The notes beneath the pieces were generated by a model that made no database searches, was not told the DNA's origin, and was given only the letters and a program-made list of their open reading frames with translations. 51,090 nucleotides of DNA from Bacteroidales bacterium (GTDB taxonomy: Bacteria; Bacteroidota; Bacteroidia; Bacteroidales; P3): positions 1 through 51,090 of the forward strand of contig JAGCVD010000025.1 in the NCBI GenBank assembly GCA_017962545.1. The letters are read 5' to 3'. A program made the translations under genes and the position numbers. Shown one piece after another: positions 43,431 to 51,090 of the stretch (positions are counted from its first letter, which is position 1; each line of letters begins with the position of its first letter).

Positions 43431-45011
43431 TCAATTGGCGAAGAAGTCGTCGACGGAATGATGCAACGTGCTGTCTGACAGCAGACAGAGCGACAAGGTG
43501 TCGTTGCCGGCAATACGCTGCAACCGATTGAGGACATCGGCAGCCTCTTCGTAGTTATTACGGTACGATTGGTCTTCGATTATAATGTATTCAAACGGGA
43601 ACTGGAGGGCAGGCTCCATAATGTCGCGATTGGGCCACATGACGGCGTAACCCGCTCGGTTCATCATACAGAAAGGAGTGTTCTGCGGGTAGGCCAGCAA
43701 CGCTAGAAGGCGTGTGTCGGGACCTAGGCCCGCCGACTGCAGGAGGCGGTTGGCACTCTTGTACGCTATGGCGGTGTCGAGGGCATCGAGGCCTTCGTTG
43801 CGGCGCAAACGCTGGGTGTCAACACAGCGCACCGTCATCAACACCGTCAATGACACCACGGCTGCCGTGGATGCCAACCGGAGCGGAAGCTTGCGGGGAT
43901 TGGGCAACTCGCGCAACAAGAGAGCCACAAGCATCAGCAGCGGCAGGAAGAAGCTGTCGAGGAAGTAGTAGTCGTGGTCCTTGTACTGTCGCAGCATGGC
44001 AATGCCGAAAAGGAGTTCGCCAAACAGCCAGATGGCCAGCAGCCACCACGACGAGAGCCCTCTCGAACTGACGGAACGACGCACCCGCAGCACTTTGCAC
44101 ACCACTACGGCGACCACCACGGCGGCGATTACCCAGTAGTCCATCCGCAGGAAATATTGGTAGCGCCAGGTCTCACGGGCTTTGAGCAACACCGCATGGG
44201 CCTGCTCCAGGTCGGAGGCCGGCAAAAGGGACGAGAGGAACAACGAGCCGTATTCGTTGCGCAAATGTATATTCCACAGGTAGTATGCAACGAAGACAGC
44301 GGCTCCTGCAAGGAACGGGGGCAAAGCCTGCCGCCAGACGGCCTCGTGACGTAGCAGCCGCAGGAAATGGAACGCCGCCACAGCCACCCACAGCACAGCC
44401 AGCGAGGTGCGCTGCATCATGGCCAAGGTAAGCAGCGCCACGCTGACAGAAAGCCACTTGGCGCTATACTTCCGCACATGCAGCATATAGGCCGCCAGGC
44501 CAGCTATGGCACACGACAAAGCCGGAACCGTGGGGATGAACGACGCGCTGTAATAGGCAAACGACGGAGAGGTGGCGCAGATGACGGCCACCAGCAACGC
44601 CTTGAGGCTCGACCTCGTCAACAGGAAGACACAGAGGTACAGGCACCACAGCCCCAGGATGCTGACAAAGAGCGTCCACCCTCGGAAGAGCCAAGGTTGC
44701 GTGCTGCCAGTAATCCGCATCAGCAGGCTGGCGCACCAATGATGCAACGGCAGGTCGCAGGCCGTGACGAGCGACTGCGGCATCTCGGGGTCTTTCTGTT
44801 GCTTGTTGTAGATAAGTGTCTGTGGATGAAACAAGTCACCACCATTATGCAAGAAACCCAAGGCCAACGAATAATTGTCGGCCTGGGTCCATGCATGGAT
44901 ATAGGCTGGTGGCTCGTTCAGATGCCTGACATTGATTACGATGGCGATGCACGCCAGGACAACCAATGCCGGCAAGTGGAGGAGCAGCTTTCTAGTAGCC
45001 GAAGATCTCAT
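43431..45011 (-). CDS. Membrane protein resembling GT39/GT-C glycosyltransferases
   Basis: The 526-residue protein has about eleven hydrophobic segments. The first periplasmic loop contains YIHAWTQADNYSLALGFLHNGGDLFHP, with an acidic residue and aromatic cluster typical of the PMT-like fold. The last 110 residues form a soluble domain (DTAIAYKSANRLLQSAGL and onward). It probably transfers sugar from a lipid carrier at the periplasmic side. It overlaps the M16 gene by 20 bases and lies 8 bases before the GT2 gene. Confidence 0.75.
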   Translation of the reverse strand: MRSSATRKLLLHLPALVVLACIAIVINVRHLNEPPAYIHAWTQADNYSLALGFLHNGGDLFHPQTLIYNKQQKDPEMPQSLVTACDLPLHHWCASLLMRITGSTQPWLFRGWTLFVSILGLWCLYLCVFLLTRSSLKALLVAVICATSPSFAYYSASFIPTVPALSCAIAGLAAYMLHVRKYSAKWLSVSVALLTLAMMQRTSLAVLWVAVAAFHFLRLLRHEAVWRQALPPFLAGAAVFVAYYLWNIHLRNEYGSLFLSSLLPASDLEQAHAVLLKARETWRYQYFLRMDYWVIAAVVVAVVVCKVLRVRRSVSSRGLSSWWLLAIWLFGELLFGIAMLRQYKDHDYYFLDSFFLPLLMLVALLLRELPNPRKLPLRLASTAAVVSLTVLMTVRCVDTQRLRRNEGLDALDTAIAYKSANRLLQSAGLGPDTRLLALLAYPQNTPFCMMNRAGYAVMWPNRDIMEPALQFPFEYIIIEDQSYRNNYEEAADVLNRLQRIAGNDTLSLCLLSDSTLHHSVDDFFAN

Positions 45012-47895
45012 CCAACGTCAGCTTCTTCACTGTGCCGAATTTGGCCAGTTTGTTGAAGTCTATCTCGCTCTCCTTGCCAAGGATGAGGTAGAACTTCTTC
45101 TGGCCTTTGATGTACTGTTTCTGGAAGTTCACCAGGTCGCTCATCGTCATCTTCTGGTAGGCCTGGAAGTTCTGCTTGGTGAGGGGCTCTTTCCAACCCA
45201 TGCGCTCGCAGTTCAGGTAGCTCGAGATGATGCCGAACTTAGTGGTGCGGGCGGTGCGGCTGCCGGCCAGCAGGGCATCCTGCGCCAGCTTGAAGTTAGC
45301 CTCGGCCTGCGGCATGTCGTTGAAGAGTTCCTCATAGGCGCCGAGGGCGTCGAAGAGCTTGTCGTTCTGGGTGATGACGTTAGCCTGGTTCATAAAGTAT
45401 CCATCCTTGCGGCCGCTGTTGGTGTAGTAACTGCTAGCGCTGTAAGCAAGGCTGCGCTTCTCACGCATCTCCTGGAAGACAATGGCATTCATCGAGCCAC
45501 CGAAATACTCGTTAAAGAGATTGACGCTGGGCACCAAGGTGCTGTTGTACTGCGCTCCGCGGAAGTACTCGGTCATGTAGGTGTTCTTGGCGTTGTAGTC
45601 GACGAAGAGCACCTGGTTCTCGTTGGTGGCCTGGGGATGGTACACCTTGTTGGCGGGCACCTCCTTGGTGGGCTTCACGGTGTGTATCTTGTTGACGGCG
45701 GCGGTGGCCTCCTTGAGGGTCAACGGGCCGTAGTAGAGCACGCGGTGCTTGTACTGGAATAGGCTGTGCAGGGCGTCGGTGAGCTGCTGGGCAGTGTAGG
45801 CGCGCAGCTGGGCATCGCTCTGTGTGGTGGCTTTGATATACTCCTCGCCGTAGACACCATACGTGCCGAGGGCGCGGAAGGCGGCACGCTGGTTGGTCTT
45901 GTTGTCAGCGCGACTCTTGATGGCACGCTCCACAAGCATCTGCAACGCCTCCTCGTTGGGTATTGCACCAGCCATAATCTCCTCCACGAGCTTCATGGCC
46001 GGCTCCATGTTCTCGGCCAGGCCGCTGACGCTGACGGTGACCGTCTCGCCACCCACTCTGATGCCCCACGAGCAAGCCAGCTTGTAGAACTCCTCCTGCA
46101 GTTGCTCGGCAGTGTGTTTGTCGGTGTTGAGGTAATCCACCAGGTCGGCGGCGAGGTCGATGGTCTTGTCGGCGCGGCTGCCGAACTCGAAGCGGTACTG
46201 CAGGTTGAAGGTGCCGTTCTCTTTATTCTTCACATAGAGCACCTCGCTGCCGTTGGCGGTCTTACCCTTCTGAAGGTCTTTCTTAAAGTTGACATAGACA
46301 GGCTGGATGGGCTTGGCTTTGGCGGCGTCGGCTTTCACCTGAGCCAGGAAAGCGCTCTCGTTGTCGCGGCTCACGCTGATGGGGGTGATGGCGGGCTTGA
46401 CCACTTTGGTAACGGGGTCGGGGGCATCCTGATGCTTGTAGACGATGACGTAGTTGTTGTCCTTGCAGATGCGGTTGGCAAAGTCGACGATGTCTTTCTT
46501 CGTGATCTTGGCCAGATCGTTGATTTCGTTGCACACCTGATCCCAGGTCTGGTGCTGCACAAAGGCGTAGGCCATCTGACGTGCGCGGCTGTCGTTGCCC
46601 TCGGCATCCTCCATGATTTCGAGCTTCAGCTGGTTGATGCTGGCCTCGATAAGGCTCTCGTCGAATTGACCCGCTTTCACGAGTTCAATCTGTTCGAGCA
46701 GCAGGTCGCGCACCTGGCCGAGGCTCTGTCCCTGGGTGGGACGGCCATGGAGCGTGAAGGCGGCGTAGTCATTGAGGGTGTAGTTACCGGCATAGGCACC
46801 AAGGCAAAGCTGCTTCTGGTTGAGGTTGAGGTCGATGAGGCCGCATCTGCCGTTGTAGAGCACAATCTTCATAGCCCTGGCCATCAGGGCGTCGCGGCTG
46901 CCGTTACCCTCTTCGATGCGGAAAGCGATGGTGAGGCTCTCGGGGTCCTGACCGTTGACGAGGCGGATGATGGGGCTGGTGATGGGTGCTTCCTTCACCT
47001 TGTGGAACTCGGGAACGGTGCCGGGTACCCAGCTGCCAAAGTACTTGTCAATAATCTTGATGGCCTCGTCGGGGTTGAAGTCGCCGGCCATCGCGATGCA
47101 CATGTTGTTGGGCACATAATAGGTGTGGTGGAAGCGGTAGATGTTGGTCATCGAGGGGTTCTTCAGATGCTCGATGGTGCCGAGGGTGGTTTGGGTGCCG
47201 TAGGGGTGGTGCGGGAAGAGGCCGCGCATCATCTCCTCGTTCACACGGCGGTTGTCTTGCGCCAGGCTGATGTTCTTCTCCTCATAGACGGCCTCCAACT
47301 CGGTGTGGAACAGACGCAGTACCAAGTTGGGGAAACGGTCGGCCTCCACCTTGGCCCAGGTCTCCAGCATGTTGGCCGGGATATTCTCGACATACATGGT
47401 GTAGTCGTTGCTGGTGAAGGCGTTGGTGCCCTCGCTGCCGATGGCCGTCATCGACTTGTCGTACTCGTTGGCGATGGCGATGGTCGAGGCTACGTAGCTG
47501 ATCGAGTCAATCTGGTGGTAGATGGCGGCACGGGCGGCCTCGTTGGTCGTCTTGCGGTACACCTCGTAGAGGTCCTCGATCTTCTGCAGCTCCACCTTCT
47601 CGCGCTCCCAGTCGGTGGTGCCCAGCTGGTGGCTGCCCTTGAAGAGCATGTGCTCCAGGTAGTGTGCCAAGCCGGTGGTCTCCGATGGGTCGTTCTTCGA
47701 ACCCGCGCGTACGGCGATGTAGGTCTGGATGCGCGGCGCGTCCTTGTAGACGCTCATAAACACCTTCAGGCCGTTCTGCAGCGTGTATTCGCGCACGCCC
47801 AGCGGGTCGTTGTCGTAGGTCTTGTAGGTGTACTGCTGGGCGCTGGCCATCAGCACAGCCGCCACAAAGCAAAGGGTCAAAAAGATTCTTTTCAT
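44992..47895 (-). CDS. M16 family zinc metallopeptidase
   Basis: The 967-residue exported protease has a signal peptide (MKRIFLTLCFVAAVLMASAQ) and two M16 halves. The inverted zinc motif HYLEH (His78, Glu81, His82) is intact, and the third ligand is in ELEAVYEEKN (about 199-208). The second half has no zinc motif, as usual, but keeps EYFGGSMNAIVFQEMREKRSLAY, a substrate-binding feature. M16 clamshell enzymes cut short peptides; this one should act in the periplasm. It is the first gene of the set with three GT-C-like proteins and a GT2. The role of a protease there is unexplained; removal of peptides from secretion or pilin processing is a guess. Confidence 0.93.
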   Translation of the reverse strand: MKRIFLTLCFVAAVLMASAQQYTYKTYDNDPLGVREYTLQNGLKVFMSVYKDAPRIQTYIAVRAGSKNDPSETTGLAHYLEHMLFKGSHQLGTTDWEREKVELQKIEDLYEVYRKTTNEAARAAIYHQIDSISYVASTIAIANEYDKSMTAIGSEGTNAFTSNDYTMYVENIPANMLETWAKVEADRFPNLVLRLFHTELEAVYEEKNISLAQDNRRVNEEMMRGLFPHHPYGTQTTLGTIEHLKNPSMTNIYRFHHTYYVPNNMCIAMAGDFNPDEAIKIIDKYFGSWVPGTVPEFHKVKEAPITSPIIRLVNGQDPESLTIAFRIEEGNGSRDALMARAMKIVLYNGRCGLIDLNLNQKQLCLGAYAGNYTLNDYAAFTLHGRPTQGQSLGQVRDLLLEQIELVKAGQFDESLIEASINQLKLEIMEDAEGNDSRARQMAYAFVQHQTWDQVCNEINDLAKITKKDIVDFANRICKDNNYVIVYKHQDAPDPVTKVVKPAITPISVSRDNESAFLAQVKADAAKAKPIQPVYVNFKKDLQKGKTANGSEVLYVKNKENGTFNLQYRFEFGSRADKTIDLAADLVDYLNTDKHTAEQLQEEFYKLACSWGIRVGGETVTVSVSGLAENMEPAMKLVEEIMAGAIPNEEALQMLVERAIKSRADNKTNQRAAFRALGTYGVYGEEYIKATTQSDAQLRAYTAQQLTDALHSLFQYKHRVLYYGPLTLKEATAAVNKIHTVKPTKEVPANKVYHPQATNENQVLFVDYNAKNTYMTEYFRGAQYNSTLVPSVNLFNEYFGGSMNAIVFQEMREKRSLAYSASSYYTNSGRKDGYFMNQANVITQNDKLFDALGAYEELFNDMPQAEANFKLAQDALLAGSRTARTTKFGIISSYLNCERMGWKEPLTKQNFQAYQKMTMSDLVNFQKQYIKGQKKFYLILGKESEIDFNKLAKFGTVKKLTLDEIFGY

Positions 47896-47933
47896 CGTTT
47901 ATATCATTTAAATTTATTCATCGAAACAAAATG

Positions 47934-47941
47934 CAAAGATA
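47934..47941 (-). promoter_or_regulatory. -7 promoter element of the M16 / glycan operon
   Basis: TATCTTTG on minus matches TAnnTTTG; the start near 47927 would give a leader of about 30 nt. No TTTG is found at the normal -33 distance. Confidence 0.45.
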
Positions 47942-47981
47942 CGACAAAAAATCAAATATTCGTCCTTATCATCGCTCCTTT

Positions 47982-48620
47982 TCAAAAAATACAACTTTCA
48001 TTTTCTTTTTCTGGATGCTGTACTGACAGGGACAAGCCCGGCTGCGAGAGGTAGAACATGTAGAGAATGACCGGCTTCGTGCCGCGGTTCTCGCCGTGAT
48101 GGATGGTGCCCACCATCTCCACGACGGCCTCGCCCTCATGCACCACCTTCTCTGTGCCGTCCTCGCTGACGACGGTCAGCTCGCCCTGTACCAATATGCC
48201 GAAGTTCATCACTGGGTGGTGGTGCCACCCCAGCTTCTGCCCGGCGGGTATTTCATATTTCATCCCCACTATCTCGGGCCGTCCCTGCAGGTATTCGGGC
48301 AGCTCCACGCCGTCCCAACTCTCGCTGCTGCGTATCAGTTCTGTGGTCTTCACCTGCTGCTCGGGTTTGTCTTGAGGGGCGTCGGACAGCAAATCGCAAA
48401 GCTTGTCATCCCTGAGGACCTTGGGGGCTGCTTTGCCAGCCAGCACCAGGATTTTTTCCCCCTTACGGTAGATATGCAGCTGCCTAGAACGCACCACGGC
48501 CGTCAACTCCGGGTCCTCCTGCATCGCCAGCCAGAGGCGGTGGTACTCCCCGTCCTCCTCAAACAGCTTCCTCCGCAGGTGCGAGCACATATTTGTTGTG
48601 TCGATTCCAAGTTCAATCAT
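47982..48620 (-). CDS. Cupin-domain protein with an unrecognised N-terminal domain
   Basis: The 212-residue cytoplasmic protein ends in a single cupin domain (about 118-195). The metal-binding set is WHHHPVMNFGILVQGE (His133-135) and later HH at 174-175, with the glutamate of QGE. The N-terminal 95 or so residues (LHIYRKGEKILVLAGKAAPKVL) form a separate part I cannot name. Cupins may bind small ligands or catalyse oxygen-dependent reactions; no more can be said. It follows the RhuM-Fic gene by 13 bases, which suggests cotranscription. Confidence 0.8.
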   Translation of the reverse strand: MIELGIDTTNMCSHLRRKLFEEDGEYHRLWLAMQEDPELTAVVRSRQLHIYRKGEKILVLAGKAAPKVLRDDKLCDLLSDAPQDKPEQQVKTTELIRSSESWDGVELPEYLQGRPEIVGMKYEIPAGQKLGWHHHPVMNFGILVQGELTVVSEDGTEKVVHEGEAVVEMVGTIHHGENRGTKPVILYMFYLSQPGLSLSVQHPEKENESCIF

Positions 48621-48633
48621 AGGTCATCCTCCG

Positions 48634-49626
48634 CTAATTCTGCTGGTTAATCAAGCTGACCACCACCTTCACCATCACGTCTTTTTCCTCAGGGCGGCTC
48701 TCGGCGATCATCAGCGTGAGGGCCACGAGGGTGTTGTCGGCCAGGCGTTTGCTGCCGTCAGCACGGTACAGGACACCGTTGTTGTTCAAAAACCAGAGGA
48801 ACAGTGTGGCGGCGATACGCTTATTGCCGTCGCTGAACGAGTGGTTTTTCGTCACCAGATAGAGCAACATGGCAGCCTTCTCCTCCACACTGGGATAGAG
48901 TTCCTCGCCCCCGAAAGTCTGGTAAATCTGTCCGATGCTGCTCTTGAACGAGTCATCTTTCTCGTTACCAAAGAGGGTGCTGCCACCAAACCGCTCGCGC
49001 AAGCCGTTGATGGCCTCTGTCGCGTTGTCATAGGTGGCGTGGAAAGGTTCCTCCTTGGTGGTCTTTTCTATCGTTAGCCGCTGATAGTCGTAGTTGTCCA
49101 GGGTGTCGAGGGCGTAGGTGTAGTCGGTCACCACCTCGAAGAGGGCGTTGGTTTCGTCGTTCGACAGCAGTGGCTGGCTCTGGATCGTGCGACCGAGCAT
49201 GCCCACCAGCTGCCTCAGCTCGCCAATCTGCTCCTTGCGAAGCCGCTCGTTGACGGCATAGCCCTTGGTGAGGTAATCCTTCAAGATGCGATTGGCCCAC
49301 TTTCTGAACTGTACACCGCGATTGCTCTTCACTCTGTATCCGACAGAAGTCACCATTTCCAGATTGAAATATTCCTTGTCGTGTGTCTGAGTTTTCCCTT
49401 CAATGGCACCATGTTGAGTGGTATTCGCAAATTTTGCGACTACCACTTCGCCAGCCAGTTCTTCCTTTAGGGCGTTGTTGATATGTTTGCTGATGGTCTT
49501 ATAGTCGCGACCAAACAATGTAGCCAACTGTTCACGTGTGAGCCAAATCATATCCCCATCCAGCTTCACATCCAGCTGAACAGCATTGCGCTCGTCTTTG
49601 TATATGACAATCTTGTTTTCTTCCAT
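48634..49626 (-). CDS. RhuM-Fic fusion protein
   Basis: The 330-residue protein joins a RhuM-type N-terminal domain (about 1-160: LTREQLATLFGRDYKTISKHI, a helix-turn-helix-like part, then YRVKSNRGVQFRKWANRIL) to a C-terminal Fic/Doc domain. The active motif is HSFSDGNKR (262-270); the lysine in NKR is as in Doc kinases in place of the second glycine of AMPylating Fic enzymes. Target and outcome (phosphorylation or AMPylation) are therefore open. No antitoxin-like partner lies beside it; the cupin gene is 13 bases downstream. Relatives occur in defence and mobile islands of Bacteroidota. Confidence 0.9.
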   Translation of the reverse strand: MEENKIVIYKDERNAVQLDVKLDGDMIWLTREQLATLFGRDYKTISKHINNALKEELAGEVVVAKFANTTQHGAIEGKTQTHDKEYFNLEMVTSVGYRVKSNRGVQFRKWANRILKDYLTKGYAVNERLRKEQIGELRQLVGMLGRTIQSQPLLSNDETNALFEVVTDYTYALDTLDNYDYQRLTIEKTTKEEPFHATYDNATEAINGLRERFGGSTLFGNEKDDSFKSSIGQIYQTFGGEELYPSVEEKAAMLLYLVTKNHSFSDGNKRIAATLFLWFLNNNGVLYRADGSKRLADNTLVALTLMIAESRPEEKDVMVKVVVSLINQQN

Positions 49627-49647
49627 AACTATATCTCCAATTCAATA

Positions 49648-49683
49648 TTCCATCTTCCTTCTTCCATCTTCCATCCTACATCT
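49648..49683. repeat. Short pyrimidine repeat (ttccatc / cttcc type)
   Basis: This stretch is made of variations of ttccatctt and cttcc, such as ccatcttccttcttccatc, just upstream of the RhuM-Fic start. It carries no coding signal; repeat slippage is likely. Confidence 0.5.
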
Positions 49684-49736
49684 TATTAGTATCCAAAAAC
49701 CGAAAATGTGTCACCTGATATTCCCTTACTATTGGC

Positions 49737-49758
49737 GGGGGACAGGTGCCTGTCCCCC
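49737..49758. repeat. REP-like GC-rich palindrome
   Basis: GGGGGACAGG (49737-49746) is followed after TG by its exact complement CCTGTCCCCC (49749-49758), and then GTGTCCCC. Hairpins of this kind resemble REP elements moved by TnpA-REP transposases. It lies in the 159-base gap between the PhzF-like gene and RhuM-Fic. A T-run is absent, so it is not a typical terminator. Confidence 0.6.
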
Positions 49759-49785
49759 GTGTCCCCGTTATCATAAGTATTCGTT

Positions 49786-50658
49786 TCATAATTGATATGT
49801 TTTAATGTTTCCTTCTGCAACAACTGTGGCGGTGCCGCCCACATAGAGGGTGCCATCCTCGGCAATGCGGGTAGACACCACCGAGGGACGTCCCATAGTT
49901 TCTCCCTGTAGAAAGTTGAAGTCGCCCATTGCGGGAATCACGCCGAGGGTTGACAGATAATGTGTCAGGGCTGCATTGGCTGTGCCGGTGGCCGATTCCT
50001 CCGGTATGCCATACAAGGGGGCGAAGTCGCGCACATGGGCTGTGATTGTTTGATTGCCTGATTGCCCGATTGCTTGAGTAGGGAGGGCAAAACAATGGAA
50101 ACTGACGGCCTTGTGCTTCTCCGTCAGCGCAGCGACAGCCTCCATATCGGGATGCAAAGCATTGAGTGCTACAACATCTTGAATGGGTATCATGATATCC
50201 TCCAAACCGGTGTAGGCCACTTGAACGGGCAACGAGGGGATGTAGCCATTGATGCCGAGCGCTTTGTAGATTGGAGCAATGTCGGCAATAGTCTTCACAA
50301 TGCGAGGCGCCGACATCTGCATCAGCACCTTCTCGCCCACCTCAATACAGAGGTCTCCCGCCAAAGTTCGACACCGGCATTCACCTTCCGCTATCCCAAG
50401 ACTGTGTAACAACGAGAATGTGGCGATGGTAGCGTGGCCGCACAGCTCCACCTCAGCCTTCGGCGTGAAGTAGCGCAGATGGTATTCTGTTGGCGATAGT
50501 TGGCGTACAAACGCCGTCTCCGAGTAGCGTAACTCCGCTGCCACCTGCGTCATCAAGCTTTCGCTGGGGAAAGGAACTCCGCCCAGCAGGACAACTCCCG
50601 CTGGATTGCCGCCGAACGGTCGGTCGGTGAAGGCATCAACAATATAGTAGCGCATCAT
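49786..50658 (-). CDS. PhzF family isomerase-like protein
   Basis: The 290-residue protein starts MMRYYIVDAFTDRPFGGNPAGVVLL. The catalytic glutamate of PhzF is matched by Glu47 in YSETAF. The C-terminal half carries RDFAPLYGIPEESATGTANAAL, a family signature. Members such as PhzF and YddE catalyse isomerisation of small acids; the substrate here is unknown, and no phenazine genes lie nearby. ATG at 50658 overlaps the stop of the upstream DUF5714 gene as ATGA. An 8-bp repeat (50044-50075) encodes QAIGQSGNQTI in a loop before the signature. Confidence 0.88.
   Translation of the reverse strand: MMRYYIVDAFTDRPFGGNPAGVVLLGGVPFPSESLMTQVAAELRYSETAFVRQLSPTEYHLRYFTPKAEVELCGHATIATFSLLHSLGIAEGECRCRTLAGDLCIEVGEKVLMQMSAPRIVKTIADIAPIYKALGINGYIPSLPVQVAYTGLEDIMIPIQDVVALNALHPDMEAVAALTEKHKAVSFHCFALPTQAIGQSGNQTITAHVRDFAPLYGIPEESATGTANAALTHYLSTLGVIPAMGDFNFLQGETMGRPSVVSTRIAEDGTLYVGGTATVVAEGNIKTYQL
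50044..50075. repeat. 8-bp tandem repeat inside the PhzF-like gene
   Basis: Four units in phase: gattgttt, gattgcct, gattgccc, gattgctt. On the coding strand they encode QAIGQSGNQTI in a loop, so total length keeps the frame although one unit is not a multiple of three. Confidence 0.75.
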
Positions 50659-51090
50659 GGCTTGGGAGAGAAGGGGCATTTCTTGCCGATGCACTGCTCG
50701 TTGATCTGGCTACGGGAGCAGCGCACCTCTGGTTTTTCCATCTCAACGCCGAGGTGTTCCTTCACGAAGTCGATGGCTGTGAGCACCGAGAGGTAGGAGT
50801 CGCGCTTGCAGCAGCGGGGGCCGCCGTTCTCGGCCACCTGCTCCAGGGCACGGGCGGTGCAGAGGTTGCAGAGGCGCCAGGTGTCGGTGGAGAAGGGAGT
50901 GTTTCGGGTGATAATCGACATGAATATGCCGGTGCTGATGCTCGCGCCGCAGGCACCCATATAGCCGCAGGCGCCGCCGGGCACCTGCTCGCCGCGTTTC
51001 CTCACCTCGGCGAGGGCCTCCTCCATGTCCAGTTTGGCGCTGTCAGGCAGGCTGTTGTTGTAGGCCGTCAGCAGTGCGGCACCCACCAGC
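50655..51090 (-). CDS. DUF5714 domain protein (5' end outside window)
   Basis: The frame is open to the window edge, so the N-terminus is missing; about 145 residues are seen. The sequence carries CGYMGACGASISTGIF, CNLCTA and CCKRD, then CSRSQINEQCIGKKCPF, a cysteine-rich set consistent with DUF5714 and possible metal binding. Some relatives are joined to radical-SAM or methyltransferase domains, but none is visible here. Its stop overlaps the PhzF-like start, so the two genes are cotranscribed. Confidence 0.75.
   Translation of the reverse strand, partial: LVGAALLTAYNNSLPDSAKLDMEEALAEVRKRGEQVPGGACGYMGACGASISTGIFMSIITRNTPFSTDTWRLCNLCTARALEQVAENGGPRCCKRDSYLSVLTAIDFVKEHLGVEMEKPEVRCSRSQINEQCIGKKCPFSPKP

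Noticed and set aside
45766-48054. A long open frame on the plus strand opposite the M16 protease
   Set aside because: The minus strand has an intact zinc motif and signal peptide; the opposite frame shows no conserved domain.
49737-49758. Intrinsic terminator of the DUF5714/PhzF genes
   Set aside because: The stem is GC-rich and close to the PhzF-like stop, but no T-run follows on either strand.

Overview
The window reads as chromosomal DNA of a Bacteroidota bacterium, most likely order Bacteroidales. Supporting signs are type IX secretion (T9SS) relatives, a fused SecDF, a CarboxypepD-type TonB receptor, FN3-rich surface proteins, start sites without clear Shine-Dalgarno sequences, and promoters of the TTTG (-33) / TAnnTTTG (-7) type. 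I see no phage, insertion sequence, CRISPR array or rRNA. Nearly all genes lie on the minus strand; only radC, a small lipoprotein gene and a DUF4301 gene are on plus.

Layout. 1-6712: the N-terminal 2237 residues of a giant secreted mosaic protein made of FN3 and jelly-roll-like modules, with clear internal duplication; its 3' end is outside the window. 6713-7028: its promoter and an unusual 18-bp inverted repeat. 7029-13279: an alpha/beta hydrolase, then a tightly overlapped trio (GT4 glycosyltransferase, small secreted protein, PorE-like envelope protein) preceded by a YitT membrane protein. 13360-13431: tRNA-Gly(CCC). 13523-17517: a Bax-inhibitor-like membrane protein, purM and two lipoproteins. 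17727-21649: pnp and rpsO, each with its own promoter and terminator, then greA and a HIT protein. 21675-34793: secDF, a TonB receptor, a 1690-residue protein with a T9SS-like C-terminus, and a PorV/PorQ-like barrel, all in one direction with short gaps. 34892-39747: radC, folB, pheS, a cyclophilin, a lipoprotein and DUF4301. 39751-47895: an M16 zinc protease followed by four overlapping or closely spaced envelope genes (one GT2 glycosyltransferase, three multi-spanning proteins resembling GT-C enzymes). 47982-51090: a cupin protein, a RhuM-Fic fusion, a GC-rich palindrome, a PhzF-like enzyme and a partial DUF5714 protein.

Functional picture. Much of the window concerns the cell envelope. SecDF drives export across the inner membrane; the receptor, giant cargo and PorV-like barrel form a likely surface-export unit; the PorE-like trio and the M16/glycosyltransferase operon look like envelope anchoring and glycan-building sets. 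The remainder is housekeeping: RNA decay, translation, and purine and folate synthesis.

The best candidates for something little described are the receptor / giant CTD protein / PorV-like locus, the PorE-like trio, the M16-led glycan operon, and a recurring pattern of short-period repeat patches (8, 9, 11 and 21 bp). Two of these patches lie between genes, and three sit in frame inside proteins.
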